DNA from: Lytechinus pictus
Lineage: Eukaryota; Echinodermata; Echinoidea; Temnopleuroida; Toxopneustidae
DNA: 64,000 nucleotides
Assembly: GCF_037042905.1 (NCBI RefSeq)
Contig: NC_087261.1
Location: forward strand, 15,739,917-15,803,916
Direction of reading: 5' to 3'
Shown: one piece after another, positions 10,154-20,379 of the stretch
How positions within the stretch are numbered: position 1 is the first letter of the stretch
How the letters are laid out: the number at the start of each line of letters is the position of its first letter
The notes under the pieces: model-generated
Told to the model about the DNA's origin: nothing
Databases searched by the model: none
Seen by the model: only the letters and a program-made list of their open reading frames with translations
Position numbers and translations under genes: made by a program

Positions 10154-11679
10154 GGCGTAACTACGGTGGGGATTACGTGCCCCCCCCCCCCCCCCCATCG
10201 GCTGCCCAAAAAAAAGAACGGGAAAAGGGAGAAAAAAGGAGGAGAAAGCGAAACATAGCGGGGAAGAAGAAATTATTATATGTTATATCATATTGCATAA
10301 GAAATATTTTTCCATAATCTTTATGAAACATAATTTGCTTAGGGCCTATGTATTCATCATTCCTGCTACTCACATTGTCTGTTTAATTAGATACATGATC
10401 ATGTTGTACCAAAAACCCCGTTTTCAAGTCAATGTACACCGAATATATTTCATCTTACTTCGAGTTATTATGTTTTATGTAGTGACATATGCTTCTTTTT
10501 CATGAATAATTTAATTGATTACCCACTTTATGGTCTGAATATAAAACATTTCCAGTCCGTGCTAACGTTCACATTAGTGGATTGGTGAGGTATGTCTTCT
10601 CGTCATGAATGTTGTTGTTTGTTGGAAATTAATGGCGACCAGTCATATTTGACTATTATTTTCTTTCTTTTCTTTGACGTGTCCTTTATAATCGTTCCTC
10701 TCCTTCTTTCTTTGTTTTTTTTTCTTTTTTAATAATAATTTTTATTATTATAAAGGCTATCGTATCTTACAGGTTACCGCATGATCCCGTCCCTTCTAAC
10801 GACACCGTCCAGACATCGTCCTGTCTCTCCGGTGTAGACAGGGGGCTCCCTTTGGGATACTCTATAGTCTTGAAACTCGGAAAAGAAATAGAGCAATAAA
10901 CTTCAATAGAATTCCTACGAACTAGCCTTAAAATGCCCCTTTTCAGGCTGAAGTCCAAAAATGCTCAGCTTGCGCTTCGCGCTAGCAATATTTCATTAAT
11001 GAGATACGTATCATGTTCATAATTACAATGACCACAAGATGTAATTCCAACAAAATAAGCAAGCTATTGGCGCTCGCATTAGATAACTATGGTGAGATAT
11101 GTATGTATGCTTTTCATGAATTCCTTTAAAAAAATAGTCCTTAAAATGTCCGTTTTGGGTCAATATATACAAAAATTCCATCTCGCGCTTCGCGCTCGCA
11201 TTCTTTGTTTAGTGAGACAGGTACGTATCATGATTACAAAAATTTGCTTAAATATCCCTGTTTTAGGTCTGAATATCATAAACTTTCAGCTCGCGCTTCG
11301 TGCTCACATTAAGTGATCAGTGAGATACATATGGGGAGGCGCGATAGCTCAGTCGGCAGAGCGGGGGATTCGATTCCCATTTGGTGCGCTAGTGCCCTTG
11401 GGTAAGGTATTAATCCTCATTACCAGGTCCCTCGGAGAGGACCTTAAGCCGTCGGTCCTCTGGTTGCTTGCTTACAAGCATTCATGCTTTCTTAGCAGTC
11501 AGGTTAAAAAAAAATCACCATTTACCATTTACATATCCGTTCAATGGCACAGTCCTTAATATGTCTCTATAAGGTCAGTGTACTTGGCAATTGAGCGCGC
11601 TTCACGCGCCCACTAAGTGACTCAAAATTGTTGCTAGTGCCCCCCCCCCCCCCATGCCGTGACCCGCTATACGCCACTG
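10154..11679 (-). mobile_element. CAGTGGCGTA-ended element with GCGCTTCGCGC array, minus orientation
   Basis: On the minus strand it begins CAGTGGCGTATAGCGGGTCA, then GGGGCACTAGCAAC and GAGTCACTTAGTGGGCGCG, the same order as the plus-strand element at 56173-57169. Inside are diverged units of about 100 bases, each containing AGCGCGAAGCGCGAGC-like and TTCAGACC-like words (10930-11310). The other end is placed at 10154 (CAGTGGCGTAACTACGG) with less confidence, because no matching target duplication was found for the pair. A SINE has inserted at 11333-11529. No transposase is present. Confidence 0.6.
11333..11529 (+). mobile_element. tRNA-derived SINE (family 2) with truncated head, nested insertion
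   Basis: An A box TAGCTCAGTCGG is followed very closely by GATTCGATTCCC, a B box. The anticodon arm is missing, as if deleted between short direct repeats. The body carries GTGCCCTTGGGTAAGG, CCCTCGGAGAGGACC and GGTTGCTTGCTTACAAGC. Identical 7-bp flanks TACATAT (11326-11332 and 11530-11536) are a candidate target duplication, placing the insertion inside the older element at 10154-11679. Confidence 0.72.
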
Positions 11680-12407
11680 CCATGCGTGCATGTAATCTCT
11701 AAATAGAACGGTAAGATGGCACGTCCGGTATTTCTTATGCATGGCACGAAAATCATGCCTTCTTTAGAAAAAATATAAATATCTCGAAAAGCAAAATGAG
11801 AGAAACTATATCGGTTACTACCACTATTACTTTTTCATTCTTTGTACAAGGATTTGATCCTCTTAAGATGGTGTTATAAAAACCAACAAGGACAGAAATC
11901 TAGAAGTAGTCGATCAGAAACCAAAAAAATCAAGATGTTAACTCTGTACTTACAGGTACTCAGTATGCTATATCTGTCAAAGGATTTGATAAATTGCCCA
12001 CTTTAGATGATTTTCTAATTTCGAAACTGCGAGACTATACAAGTTCGACGATGCGTTTCAACATTATCGGTGTAATCATAATAGGATATCAAGTTTGTTT
12101 TCATATCTTTCCATGCAATTCCTCGCCAGTTATTTAAGATAAAATTAATTTTAGAGAATAAGGGAAATCAGATGGACATTATAAAACCGAATATGCCATG
12201 GGAGTTAAAGAAAAAAGAATAATAAAATCAAAATTAATGAAAAATTAATAATGATTTTATAAAAGGTTGAAATGGGTAATGATATGAGAAAAATAATAAA
12301 ACGAAGGGCTATCATCCAGATAAATGCATTGTATGTTTTTAATACCTAGCAAATAATACATGAACATGTTTTACTTTGTAAATATTATAATATGAGTCTT
12401 CGGTCAT
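11680..12407. other. AT-rich non-coding stretch
   Basis: No gene, RNA or clear repeat recognised. Composition is strongly A/T with short AATAAT runs. Confidence 0.5.
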
Positions 12408-12560
12408 CAGGGGCCGCGGAAGCGGGGGGGCTGGGGGGGCCCCCCACTTTTTTCCAGAACCATGTACAAAAACGTAAAAATGACCATACGATTGTGATTT
12501 TTTGCATGGTCAGCCCCCCCCCCCCCCTCCCCCACTTTGAAAACCGTTCCGCGGCCCCTG
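12408..12560. mobile_element. CAGGGGCCGCGGAA MITE, copy 1, with 5-bp target duplication
   Basis: The ends are CAGGGGCCGCGGAA and TTCCGCGGCCCCTG, with G- and C-runs inside them. The centre carries TACAAAAACGTAAAAATGAC. The flanking GTCAT is duplicated exactly (12403-12407 and 12561-12565). A second copy in the opposite orientation is at 17474-17657 with its own 5-bp duplication. Confidence 0.8.
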
Positions 12561-12565
12561 GTCAT

Positions 12566-14026
12566 GACTATTCATTTCTCACAATAAAAGCAAAATTGAA
12601 TTAAATTGAAATTAAAAATTTTAAAGAAGAATTATAAAATAAACCTCAAAAGAAAAGAGATGAAATGGAAAGAGGAAAGAGAATATTTAGAAATATAACT
12701 ACAAAAAACGATATTAAATATTTCTCTATTTCTTATGATTGAATAAAACTTATCCAACTCAATCTGAATACAATGAAAAGAGAAAAAACAAAAACAATAA
12801 AAGACAGGAGAAGGAGAAGGAAAGGGGAAAATATTCAGAAAATGAAAAAAGAAGAAGAATAAGAACAGGTACGCCTAAAGTATGTAATAGTATTGAATCT
12901 GCCTACGGTTTCATTTTTATCGAATGATAATGACGTGAATAAAACGGGGAAAAATAACCCCTATATACGGAAGTCTTCCAATGAAAAGGGATGTCTTAAC
13001 TGACCAGACCTATTCATGATATAACAGGAACATGTAAATTGAAACTAGTAGTAGTCACTTTGATTTGGTTCACTAACTTTCCTATGTTTTCAGTTGCAAA
13101 GGCTCGGGAAAAGGGTTTATTAAGGGGGTTTATTAATATAGGCTCTAATCCAAAGATTTCTGTTTGAATTGCATGAAAATTGTTTATGAAGAGATCAACT
13201 GGCCGGGGAATTTTCAAAAGTTTCAAGAAGGCGGGATTAGAGATCTTAATGATTCTAAAAATACATACCCACATTATCTTTACTTAATGGAATGTTCGAC
13301 GTCTGGTTATGAGATATAAATGAAATCCCGTGCAGCTTCTTTCTCATAAATCTTCGAATACCTATCAGCAGACCTGACTTGACTGGCACACGACTTAACC
13401 TGCTTCTTCATATTCTACACTATTCCATGTCGGTACCACACGTGGCTGCTTTACAAGTTCTGTCATTATTATTTTTTTTTTAGATTTAGAATCATGAAGG
13501 TAAGACGCTTTATCAGTTATATTATTCCCGAGGAGTCAGATTATACGAAGAATTGTACTAGCTTAGAGTCAATACTATTTTGAGCCAAAATTACTGTGTC
13601 TGAGTAACTTTGACTAAAAATTGACTGATTTTTTTCAGCTGATGTGACACCAATCATGCCAATCCGAATCGAATTGATTTTAAAAATCTAATTCACTGAA
13701 GCTTTATCATTATAGGGCCTATATGTATCTTAAACTGTAACTGTAACTAAAAAAAATAAAAATGTCTAAAATTTTCGGCGAGCTCAGCGTGAGGAAAAAT
13801 CAATTTTTCATGTTTTAAAGTATTTTTATGTCAGGTTTATTGGTTGATAGTACTTTCATAGTACTTTCCAATGCTTTTAAAACATATGCATTGCATATTT
13901 GTTTTTTCAAGCTGTCAAAATTATTCGGGTGTTTGTCCCTTCCCTTAGTATTCGTTATCAAAGACCGGTTTGATATCTACTCATGAACAAAAAACTTGTG
14001 AAAATCATTAATGTAAATATTATTAA
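12566..14026. other. Non-coding stretch, nothing recognised
   Basis: Purine-rich near 12640-12870, otherwise AT-rich unique-looking sequence. No family-like reading frame or RNA gene was seen. Confidence 0.45.
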
Positions 14027-14028
14027 TA

Positions 14029-14245
14029 CACAGTAAAACGCTGTTAAATATTTTATACAACATTGTTTACTATATGAACTTTACAGTATTTGTTTAACCG
14101 TTTAAACAATCATGTTTAATGTATTGACAATTAGATATTGAAAATTAAACTTTGTTGCTTAAGATTTAGACAGTTATTTAAACTGTTTGAACAATTACTG
14201 TAAGGTTCATATAGTAAACAGCGTTGTATAATTTTTTTTACTGTG
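14029..14245. mobile_element. CACAGTAAAA...TTTTACTGTG MITE with TA flanks
   Basis: Terminal inverted repeats CACAGTAAAA and TTTTACTGTG are flanked by TA on each side. The arms continue inward with TTTACTATATGAAC and its inverse GTTCATATAGTAAAC. A TA target and this structure suit a Tc1/mariner-type non-autonomous element, which is an inference. Confidence 0.7.
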
Positions 14246-14439
14246 TATAGGCCCATATATTGCACGAAGACAAGGAGACAATGGGCCAAGTGTTAAAAAG
14301 AGTTGATAGATTCAAATCAAATTCGAATTGAGATTTATCTAACTTTGGTATGGTTAAAAGGGTGCTACGGGCTGAAAAAAGAATATCTATAACAACTGTA
14401 ATAAAATTCGCCGAGTAAAAAAATGAAAACTTCATCAAA

Positions 14440-14945
14440 ATCTGATGAATCTATTAGAATATTGAATTTTAAGGTTTAGCAATATTTTTATGAAAACAGT
14501 TGAATTTATATGCACACTGTCATAAATATGAAATGTGTGACCTGATGGTAATGTTTTTCTTTCGTTTGTTTCTCTGTGTTATTGCATGAAATCATAATCA
14601 TTTCATATATTTATAAATATGTGTATATATACATGTATGTCTCTTTTGTAATAAAATAGGTTTTACTGGCTTATCGCACTCGTCAAATCAGAAGTCAATC
14701 CCATCTTTTTCATTCTTGAAGGACAAAATTTGAATTTAAATATAATTTCATGTAGTGAAATTCAAACGAATAAAAAGTGGGGATATGACATCATCATCAG
14801 CAAGCACATTGCATATCTATAAAGATATCCGTAAAATGTCATAAATTTAATACCCGGGCTTGCTCGAATGTGACAAGAATTTTAGTGCTTTATCTGTCTG
14901 ATTTTACTTTATCTTTTCACATCATAATATTTCAGCCCGGGGTAC
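14440..14945. repeat. Degraded copy of the GGATGCTCC MITE family
   Basis: It shares the layout of 26984-27580: an AT-rich first arm, GTGGGGATATGACATCATC, and TTTCAGCCCGGGG near the end. The terminal repeats are no longer clear. No coding function. Confidence 0.4.
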
Positions 14946-15415
14946 TCCTCGTCTGTTAATTAAATCGCAATCATTTTAGTCGATTTGAAATTTTGAATCT
15001 ATCGCAACACTGGTCCTAGACACAAGTGATCCCCCGACTGTATTGGCAACTGTATGTCCGCCACCATGGGGAGCATCTCATGAAACATGATTTTCACCGA
15101 ATTTTCTTATAAGCTCCTAGGATCCTTGCATTTGATTGGCTGAGAGCAAGGTAGTCAATGAATAATTACTAAGAAAACTTTTCATGAAATGCTCCCTTAA
15201 TCAGGATGGGCTCTCCTTGTATCTTTTTTGCTAGTATGCCTATGAGGATATACTGATAATCATGCGTTGATCATAATAAATGTTCTTGTGACTTTTTTTG
15301 CGATTTAGGCTTACGTTTGAATGACCTTCGTATACGGCTGCAATACCTGAATACGAAGGAGTTCTTTTGTACGAATTGAATTGGAAAAAACAAACAAATC
15401 GTCGACCAATGCTTT

Positions 15416-15531
15416 AAGGACCTTTCACAATTGCTGGTGCGACATCTTACAACCGTTGCGATTGTGTGCAACATTATATTGTGACCAAAATGATCGTTTA
15501 ATGATCGCACGAGCAATTGTGAAAGCCCCCT
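15416..15531. mobile_element. Short MITE with CCTTTCACAATTGCT ends
   Basis: The left end GGACCTTTCACAATTGCT and the right end AGCAATTGTGAAAGCCCC are inverse copies around a roughly 80-base centre that is partly self-complementary as well (TGCGACATC, GATCGCA). Confidence 0.6.
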
Positions 15532-16100
15532 AATGATATCATTTTGAGAACTTCTCCGCATAATTCAGCTATAGTCTAGCTGACGAACGGCGCACGAACG
15601 GTTGGTATCAGAACGTTAGTTTCCGTGGTACGACATTTCCAGGAAAATCGCGCGACCTGATCAAAAAATTCGTTCAACGACGTTCGTAACAGATCGCAAT
15701 GATATTTGTGACGGCCTTTCCTGTGCTCCCGGCCCACAACATGTCGTTCCCACTGATCCTTTATACGAACCACAAACCCCATGATCATGATGATTCTGCC
15801 TTACGTATATAGCTGATCCCGATTTTTTTTTTAAACCATATTCAAAATTTTCCTACGATCATTGCGAATTCCACGACTGATCTGACATCGCCTTATTATA
15901 CGTACGATCTGGTACTATCACTACGACTTCTCCACGATTACCGTTTCGATCTTGGTGGAAATCGTGGCAGTGGGAACAGGGCGTAATGGTCAGATGAATT
16001 AATTCAACTGTTTTAATTTTTTTTTTTTTTTAATTGAAGAAAAAATCATATTTATACAATATTAATTCACAATTTCCTCTCTTGATTTTCAATGAATGCA
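15532..16100. other. Flank and probable intron end upstream of the complete IL-17 gene
   Basis: No gene recognised. The last 60 bases resemble the sequence before the paralogue at the window's left edge (ACAATAT..AATTCACA and TTTTCAATGAA) and end in an AG that probably serves as splice acceptor at 16100-16101. Confidence 0.45.
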
Positions 16101-16110
16101 GGTGGCGGCG

Positions 16111-16653
16111 ATGTTCACTTTTCGTACCTTGATGGCTCTGTTATGTTTGAGTGGGATTATTGATTCAGTGATTAGCCAACGTTGTCCTCTTATCGAATCC
16201 GACTACTTGCCTCCTTACCGGGACAGTGATATCCGTTTGATTACTTCTCCGCATACTCTAGGTATTCATCCAAGGAATGCACTCCGATACCGTTCCGACA
16301 TCGAACAACCGGTCGAGGAACTCGAATGCGGTGATCCACTCTCACAAGCTGGTGCTGTACGATCACCACAGAATACCGGTCTGTGTCCATGGGAGTACAT
16401 AGCTGATCATAACGCAACAAGGATCCCACATACCATCTACAAGGCACGATGTCTCAGTTGCACGGGGGAGTGCATCAACCCAGTGAACAACTCAGCTAAA
16501 ATCAATCGATTGTTTTCAAACTGCACTGAAGTGTATCACAGAATCAAAGTCCTCTTTCGATCAGATATTCCGTGTTTTGGTCAAACTGGTTTATTACGAT
16601 TTGAAGAGCGTGTGATAAGCATTCCCGTTGCTTGCGTGTGCGCGAGATTGTAG
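16111..16653 (+). CDS. IL-17-like secreted cytokine, complete
   Basis: The product has 180 residues. A signal peptide (about residues 1-23, FRTLMALLCLSGIIDSVISQ) is followed by an N-terminal segment with C25 and C73. The IL-17 core runs from LCPWEYIADHN (about 91) through RIPHTIYKARC (C114), C117, C121, C138 and C155 to IPVACVCAR, whose CxC (C175, C177) is the family signature. N-glycosylation sequons lie at about N101, N126 and N137. I chose the ATG at 16111 over the in-frame ATG at 16096 because the upstream one overlaps a probable splice acceptor and is absent from the paralogue. IL-17 family members are secreted cystine-knot dimers signalling through IL-17 receptors; in echinoderms they form expanded families induced in gut immunity. 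The exact orthologue cannot be named from sequence alone. Confidence 0.93.
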   Translation: MFTFRTLMALLCLSGIIDSVISQRCPLIESDYLPPYRDSDIRLITSPHTLGIHPRNALRYRSDIEQPVEELECGDPLSQAGAVRSPQNTGLCPWEYIADHNATRIPHTIYKARCLSCTGECINPVNNSAKINRLFSNCTEVYHRIKVLFRSDIPCFGQTGLLRFEERVISIPVACVCARL

Positions 16654-16740
16654 TTACGGGTTTATGAAAGTATTCTGTTTATTTGAAAGTACAATTAACA
16701 GTATTCAACAACAGTATTCTGAAATGTGAAAGTACAATGA

Positions 16741-16746
16741 AATAAA
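16741..16746 (+). terminator. Polyadenylation signal AATAAA of the IL-17 gene
   Basis: AATAAA lies about 90 bases after the stop codon and just before the minisatellite. It is the first canonical signal downstream and a plausible 3' end marker. Confidence 0.6.
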
Positions 16747-16775
16747 GGCTGCTTTTAGAAACCATCGACAATTAT

Positions 16776-17176
16776 GATAGATAGTGCTATCAATCACCAG
16801 TGCATGGTGATCAGTAACATGTCATTCAGACGTTATCATCACTCACGATGGATAGCGCTATATCGATCACTAGTGTTGATCAGTAACATGTATCACACAT
16901 AATCACTCACGATAGATAGCGCTATATCAATCACCAGTGCTTGGTGATCAGTAACATGTCATTCAGACGTTATCATCACTCACGATGGATAGCGCTATCA
17001 ATCACCAGTGGTGATCAGTAATATGTCATTCAGATGTTGTCGCCACTCACGATAGATGGCGCTATATATATATCACTAGTGGTGATCAGTAGTAAAAAAA
17101 AGTAGCCATGTCTCGATATCACAACTTGCGTTAGATTGATTGCGACAATCAGTAACATGACATTCAGACGTTATCA
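16776..17176 (+). repeat. Palindrome-bearing minisatellite just after the IL-17 gene
   Basis: Five units of about 63-73 bases start at 16776, 16847, 16911, 16984 and 17051, with a partial sixth at 17145-17176. Each has a GATAGCGCTATC-like palindrome, a CACCAGTG..GGTGATCAG stem and GTAACATGTCATTCAGACG. Units differ by substitutions and small deletions. Confidence 0.85.
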
Positions 17177-17473
17177 GGAAATGATATCCATAACCATGAT
17201 TGTAGAAACCAAGTATCATCTTGAAGCTACTGCAGTATTAGCCAATGGGCAGTACTTATGTTTTGTTTTAAAAATCATAAATTGTTTGCTTGTTGTTGAT
17301 ATATTTTCATATTTCCAGAATGTTTTGCATTTTATACTATTGTTAAAACTCTGTATCCAGGTAACATGGGTACACATTTTTGAGTAACTTTCGTTATAGA
17401 AAGATTTATATTGGTGATGGTACTGAAATTCAAACTCCACGCTCAGTGGTGGGTCCATGCATGCATAATTACT

Positions 17474-17657
17474 CGGGGGCCGCGGAACAGTTTTCAAAGT
17501 GGGGGGGCTGAGCCTAAAGTGGGGGGCTGACCATGCAAAAAATCACAATCCTATGGTCATTTTTACGTTTTTGTACACGGTTTTGGAATAAAGTGGGGGG
17601 CTGAAGCCCACCAGCCCCCCCCCCCCCCCCCCCCTCCCCCCGTTTCCGCGGCCCCTG
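17474..17657. mobile_element. CAGGGGCCGCGGAA MITE, copy 2, with 5-bp target duplication
   Basis: The left end is CGGGGGCCGCGGAAC and the right end TTTCCGCGGCCCCTG; the interior holds GGTCATTTTTACGTTTTTGTA, inverse to copy 1 at 12408-12560. TTACT is duplicated exactly at 17469-17473 and 17658-17662. The interior includes a long C run. Confidence 0.78.
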
Positions 17658-17662
17658 TTACT

Positions 17663-18769
17663 ATACGCTAGTGAGACCAGGGGCAGTGGGCCAACGCTTT
17701 AATTTAAAAAAGAATAGAGAGTTTTGCGATACATTTCCACGTAACATTTCTCTTTGAGAAAAAAAAATTCAGCTTCGACTTCCCCACCCCCCCCCCCCCC
17801 CTTCTCTGGATCCACCATTGACGCGTACAGTGTGGGTCGTGACCACAGATCAGTGGTCGTGACTGAGTGATGTCATACATCAATAATCATTTTGAATTCT
17901 GCTCAACCGACTGTAGAGGGGGTGATGACAAAATAAGCCAGAGTAGTAAATAAGCTTGGGCGAATTTCTGTCTAGGCCATAACTCGGAGTGTCTCAATAG
18001 AGATTTATTCTTAATTCAAATAGGCACCCATGTAACTAAAGTTTTTCCATATAATTGTCTTGTAGTATGGTATTTAGTTTAATTTTTTTTTTTTTTTAAG
18101 TTGATCATGAAATCAATAAAGCACTAAATTACCCCTCAAAAATATTTGGGGGGGATTATTCCCCTTAGGACCTGTTGTTTAAGCAACGTTGCTTATATAT
18201 TATGCTGAAACCATTTCCAGAAGCTTATATTTTCCCACTGCATGATGTAGTGTCACAATACCGTCAAAATTCACATATTTCATATCTCTTTTATTTCAAG
18301 CTGACAGCATAATCTCTGGGAAGTTGAATAACTAAACGGCCTATACATTTTCAATATCACGCTTGCCCATTTCCTCTACTTATTTATACCAACTTTCTGA
18401 TGGGTTAGACATGATATTTGAACGATTAACAATAATTCTCAATTTTCGAATTACCCCCCCCCCCCCCCAAAAAAAAAAAAAGTGCATAAGAGGCCACCGT
18501 ACAAGAATTGAAATGAAATAACAAAACAACTGAAAAGCGTCGAAGGTTTAAATGTATATTTTCCTCTTCCCAATAAAGTATTTGAGTTATTATGTAAAAT
18601 GTGTGCATATGCCAAATTTACGCTGGGTTGCAAAGCTGACTTAAGTTAAGAAATAAACTTTAAGAGCGTTCATATCAAATCTTCAATAAAGATAAGCTTT
18701 GTTCCGTGATAAGTATTGGAGATAAACTTGTACTCTAAGCCTTTATAATATGTACTCACCATGTGAGCT
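17663..18769. other. Non-coding stretch, homopolymers only
   Basis: No gene recognised. C runs occur near 17784-17800 and 18454-18468 and a T run near 18080-18097. A possible weakly conserved repeat cannot be ruled out. Confidence 0.45.
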
Positions 18770-18915
18770 AAATACTTACTAGCATAATTTATTTCGTTAT
18801 TTATTGAGATTTATTTAAATATATTTCTATTATTGTATTACTTGTATATCAAACTGTTCAATCGTTTGTGGTATTGTGTAGCATAGATCGCCATATTCCA
18901 AATAAATTAAACTGA
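18770..18915 (+). repeat. Possible LINE-like 3' tail
   Basis: AT-rich sequence with TTGTATTACTTGTATATCAA ends in CCAAATAAATTAAACTGAAA, like the A-rich tails of non-LTR retrotransposons nearby. No second copy was matched, so this is tentative. Confidence 0.25.
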
Positions 18916-19069
18916 AATGGAAGTTGTTGACAAATCGAATACTCCCCCCTTGTGTGTGTATTTTTTTGCAATTGAGTCGTATGTGCCTATAACGCAATGG
19001 AGATTGATTTGAACTGGTGATACTCTAGATCAATATAAAACAAATAAAATCTAACGAGCAAAACCTAAA

Positions 19070-19370
19070 AATTACATCGAAATCTGAAGAAAAATAAGTT
19101 ATAGACTTTTGAATGTTTTTACTTTTTCAATATTCACTTCATCATGAATATGCAGTGAGGTAGATAATGATGTCACATCCCCGGGGTCACATCCCCACTT
19201 TCCATGTTGTATTGTTTTATGAAATCTAAGGTGCTTTTTTTCTCCTAATAACGGAACACAAACATTTTCTCCCCTGTATGAATAAAGTTATGATGATCTT
19301 GAACATTAAATGACAATTCAATCCTGTTTTCATATTATTGGTGAGAAGACAAAAATTTTGCCCAAAAATC
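19070..19370. repeat. Degraded relative of the GGATGCTCC MITE family
   Basis: It shares blocks such as ATCATGAATATGCAGTGAGG, GATGTCACATCCCC and CCCACTTTCCATG with the MITE at 26984-27580, with an internal duplication of TCACATCCCC. Confidence 0.4.
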
Positions 19371-19397
19371 CACCCTCTAGAGTCTTTGTCTAAATGA

Positions 19398-19840
19398 TAA
19401 TAATAATGAATTTAAATTATTAAACGCCATGCTCAAGGCGCGGCACAAGTGAAAGGGAGCAAACAAATTAACACAGGAACACAGAAATCATTGATAAAAG
19501 GAGTTACAGAGTAAGTTTTAGCTTAATATTGTATGTTTCTTTCGACACGCTATTACGGATCTCTTGTGGGAGGGAATTATATAGCGAGGTCTCCACATAG
19601 ATTAATGCCCTTTCCCCTACTTTGTTTTACATTTTGGAACTGACTGAAGAGTCACTGGAGCGTAGAAGCCTGGATGGTGTGTACTGTGGAGAAGAGCCAT
19701 GAACTGAGTGATATACCAGTAAAAGGATTTTCAATTTGACACCTTCACTTATGGGCAACCAATGTAGGAATTTAAGAACAGGTGTGATATGGGTGAATTT
19801 GTTATGAAGGGTTGATTGATTGATTGCATTTATTCTTTTT
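19398..19840. repeat. Dispersed repeat of unknown family
   Basis: The sequence has AACGCCATGCTCAAGGCGC and, further on, GTGGGAGGGAATTATATAGC and CACTTATGGGCAACC. A stretch with similar style (GCGC word after an AT-rich start, then a 'short insertion' segment) is at 60250-60600. I regard both as old LINE/SINE-type debris; the assignment is uncertain. Confidence 0.35.
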
Positions 19841-19952
19841 CATTCCAAAATTTAACAAAAGTTACAATGTATAGCAAAACACAAAAATATAATATACAGA
19901 AACTATACGAGCAGCAGAATTCTGCAGTTTTTGTAAACGAGTAATTAGGGAG

Positions 19953-20370
19953 GTAAATTGCCAATTCGTCTATTGCCACCTCTTTCACTCGTCAAATGGT
20001 CTACCTTTAATTAGTCTAATGCCACTCCATCCATCAACATTTTGTACATCAACCATTTGGTCCAATAACCATTTGGTCCAACCATCACTTCGTCTAATCA
20101 CCAGTTCGTCTATGACCATTTCATCTCATAACCAGTTGGTCTAATATCCATTTCATTTTCATTCATTTTGCTCAATTAACACTTAGTCCAGTTAGACCAA
20201 ATGGTATATGGACTAAATTGCTTTTGGACCAACTGTTTATTAAACGAAATAGTGAGTGGACGGATTGGCAATTTGTCCATGTGGATAGTGGACGAACTGA
20301 TGGTAGACCAAATGATAGAAGATGAGTTGGTAATTGGACGATTTGGCATTTGACCGATTGAAAATAAATC
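19953..20370. mobile_element. Ladder element 1: CCATTTGGTCTAAT words, 9-bp target duplication
   Basis: The left half repeats words such as CCATTTGGTCCAATAA, CACTTCGTCTAATCA and CAGTTGGTCTAATA; the right half carries the inverse (AGACCAAATGG, GGACCAACTG, GGACGAACTGATGG). The inversion point is near 20180. Both ends read AATTGCCAATTCGTC-like in inverted orientation. ATTAGGGAG is duplicated exactly at 19944-19952 and 20371-20379, which shows it moved as a unit. The open frame on the minus strand here follows from the repeat. Confidence 0.72.
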
Positions 20371-20379
20371 ATTAGGGAG

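Noticed and set aside
16096-16110. Upstream in-frame ATG as the IL-17 start
   Set aside because: It overlaps a probable splice acceptor and is not present in the paralogue, where only the later ATG is conserved.
16241-16447. Minus-strand frame across the IL-17 gene
   Set aside because: It is antisense to a well-supported coding exon; the same shadow occurs in the paralogue.
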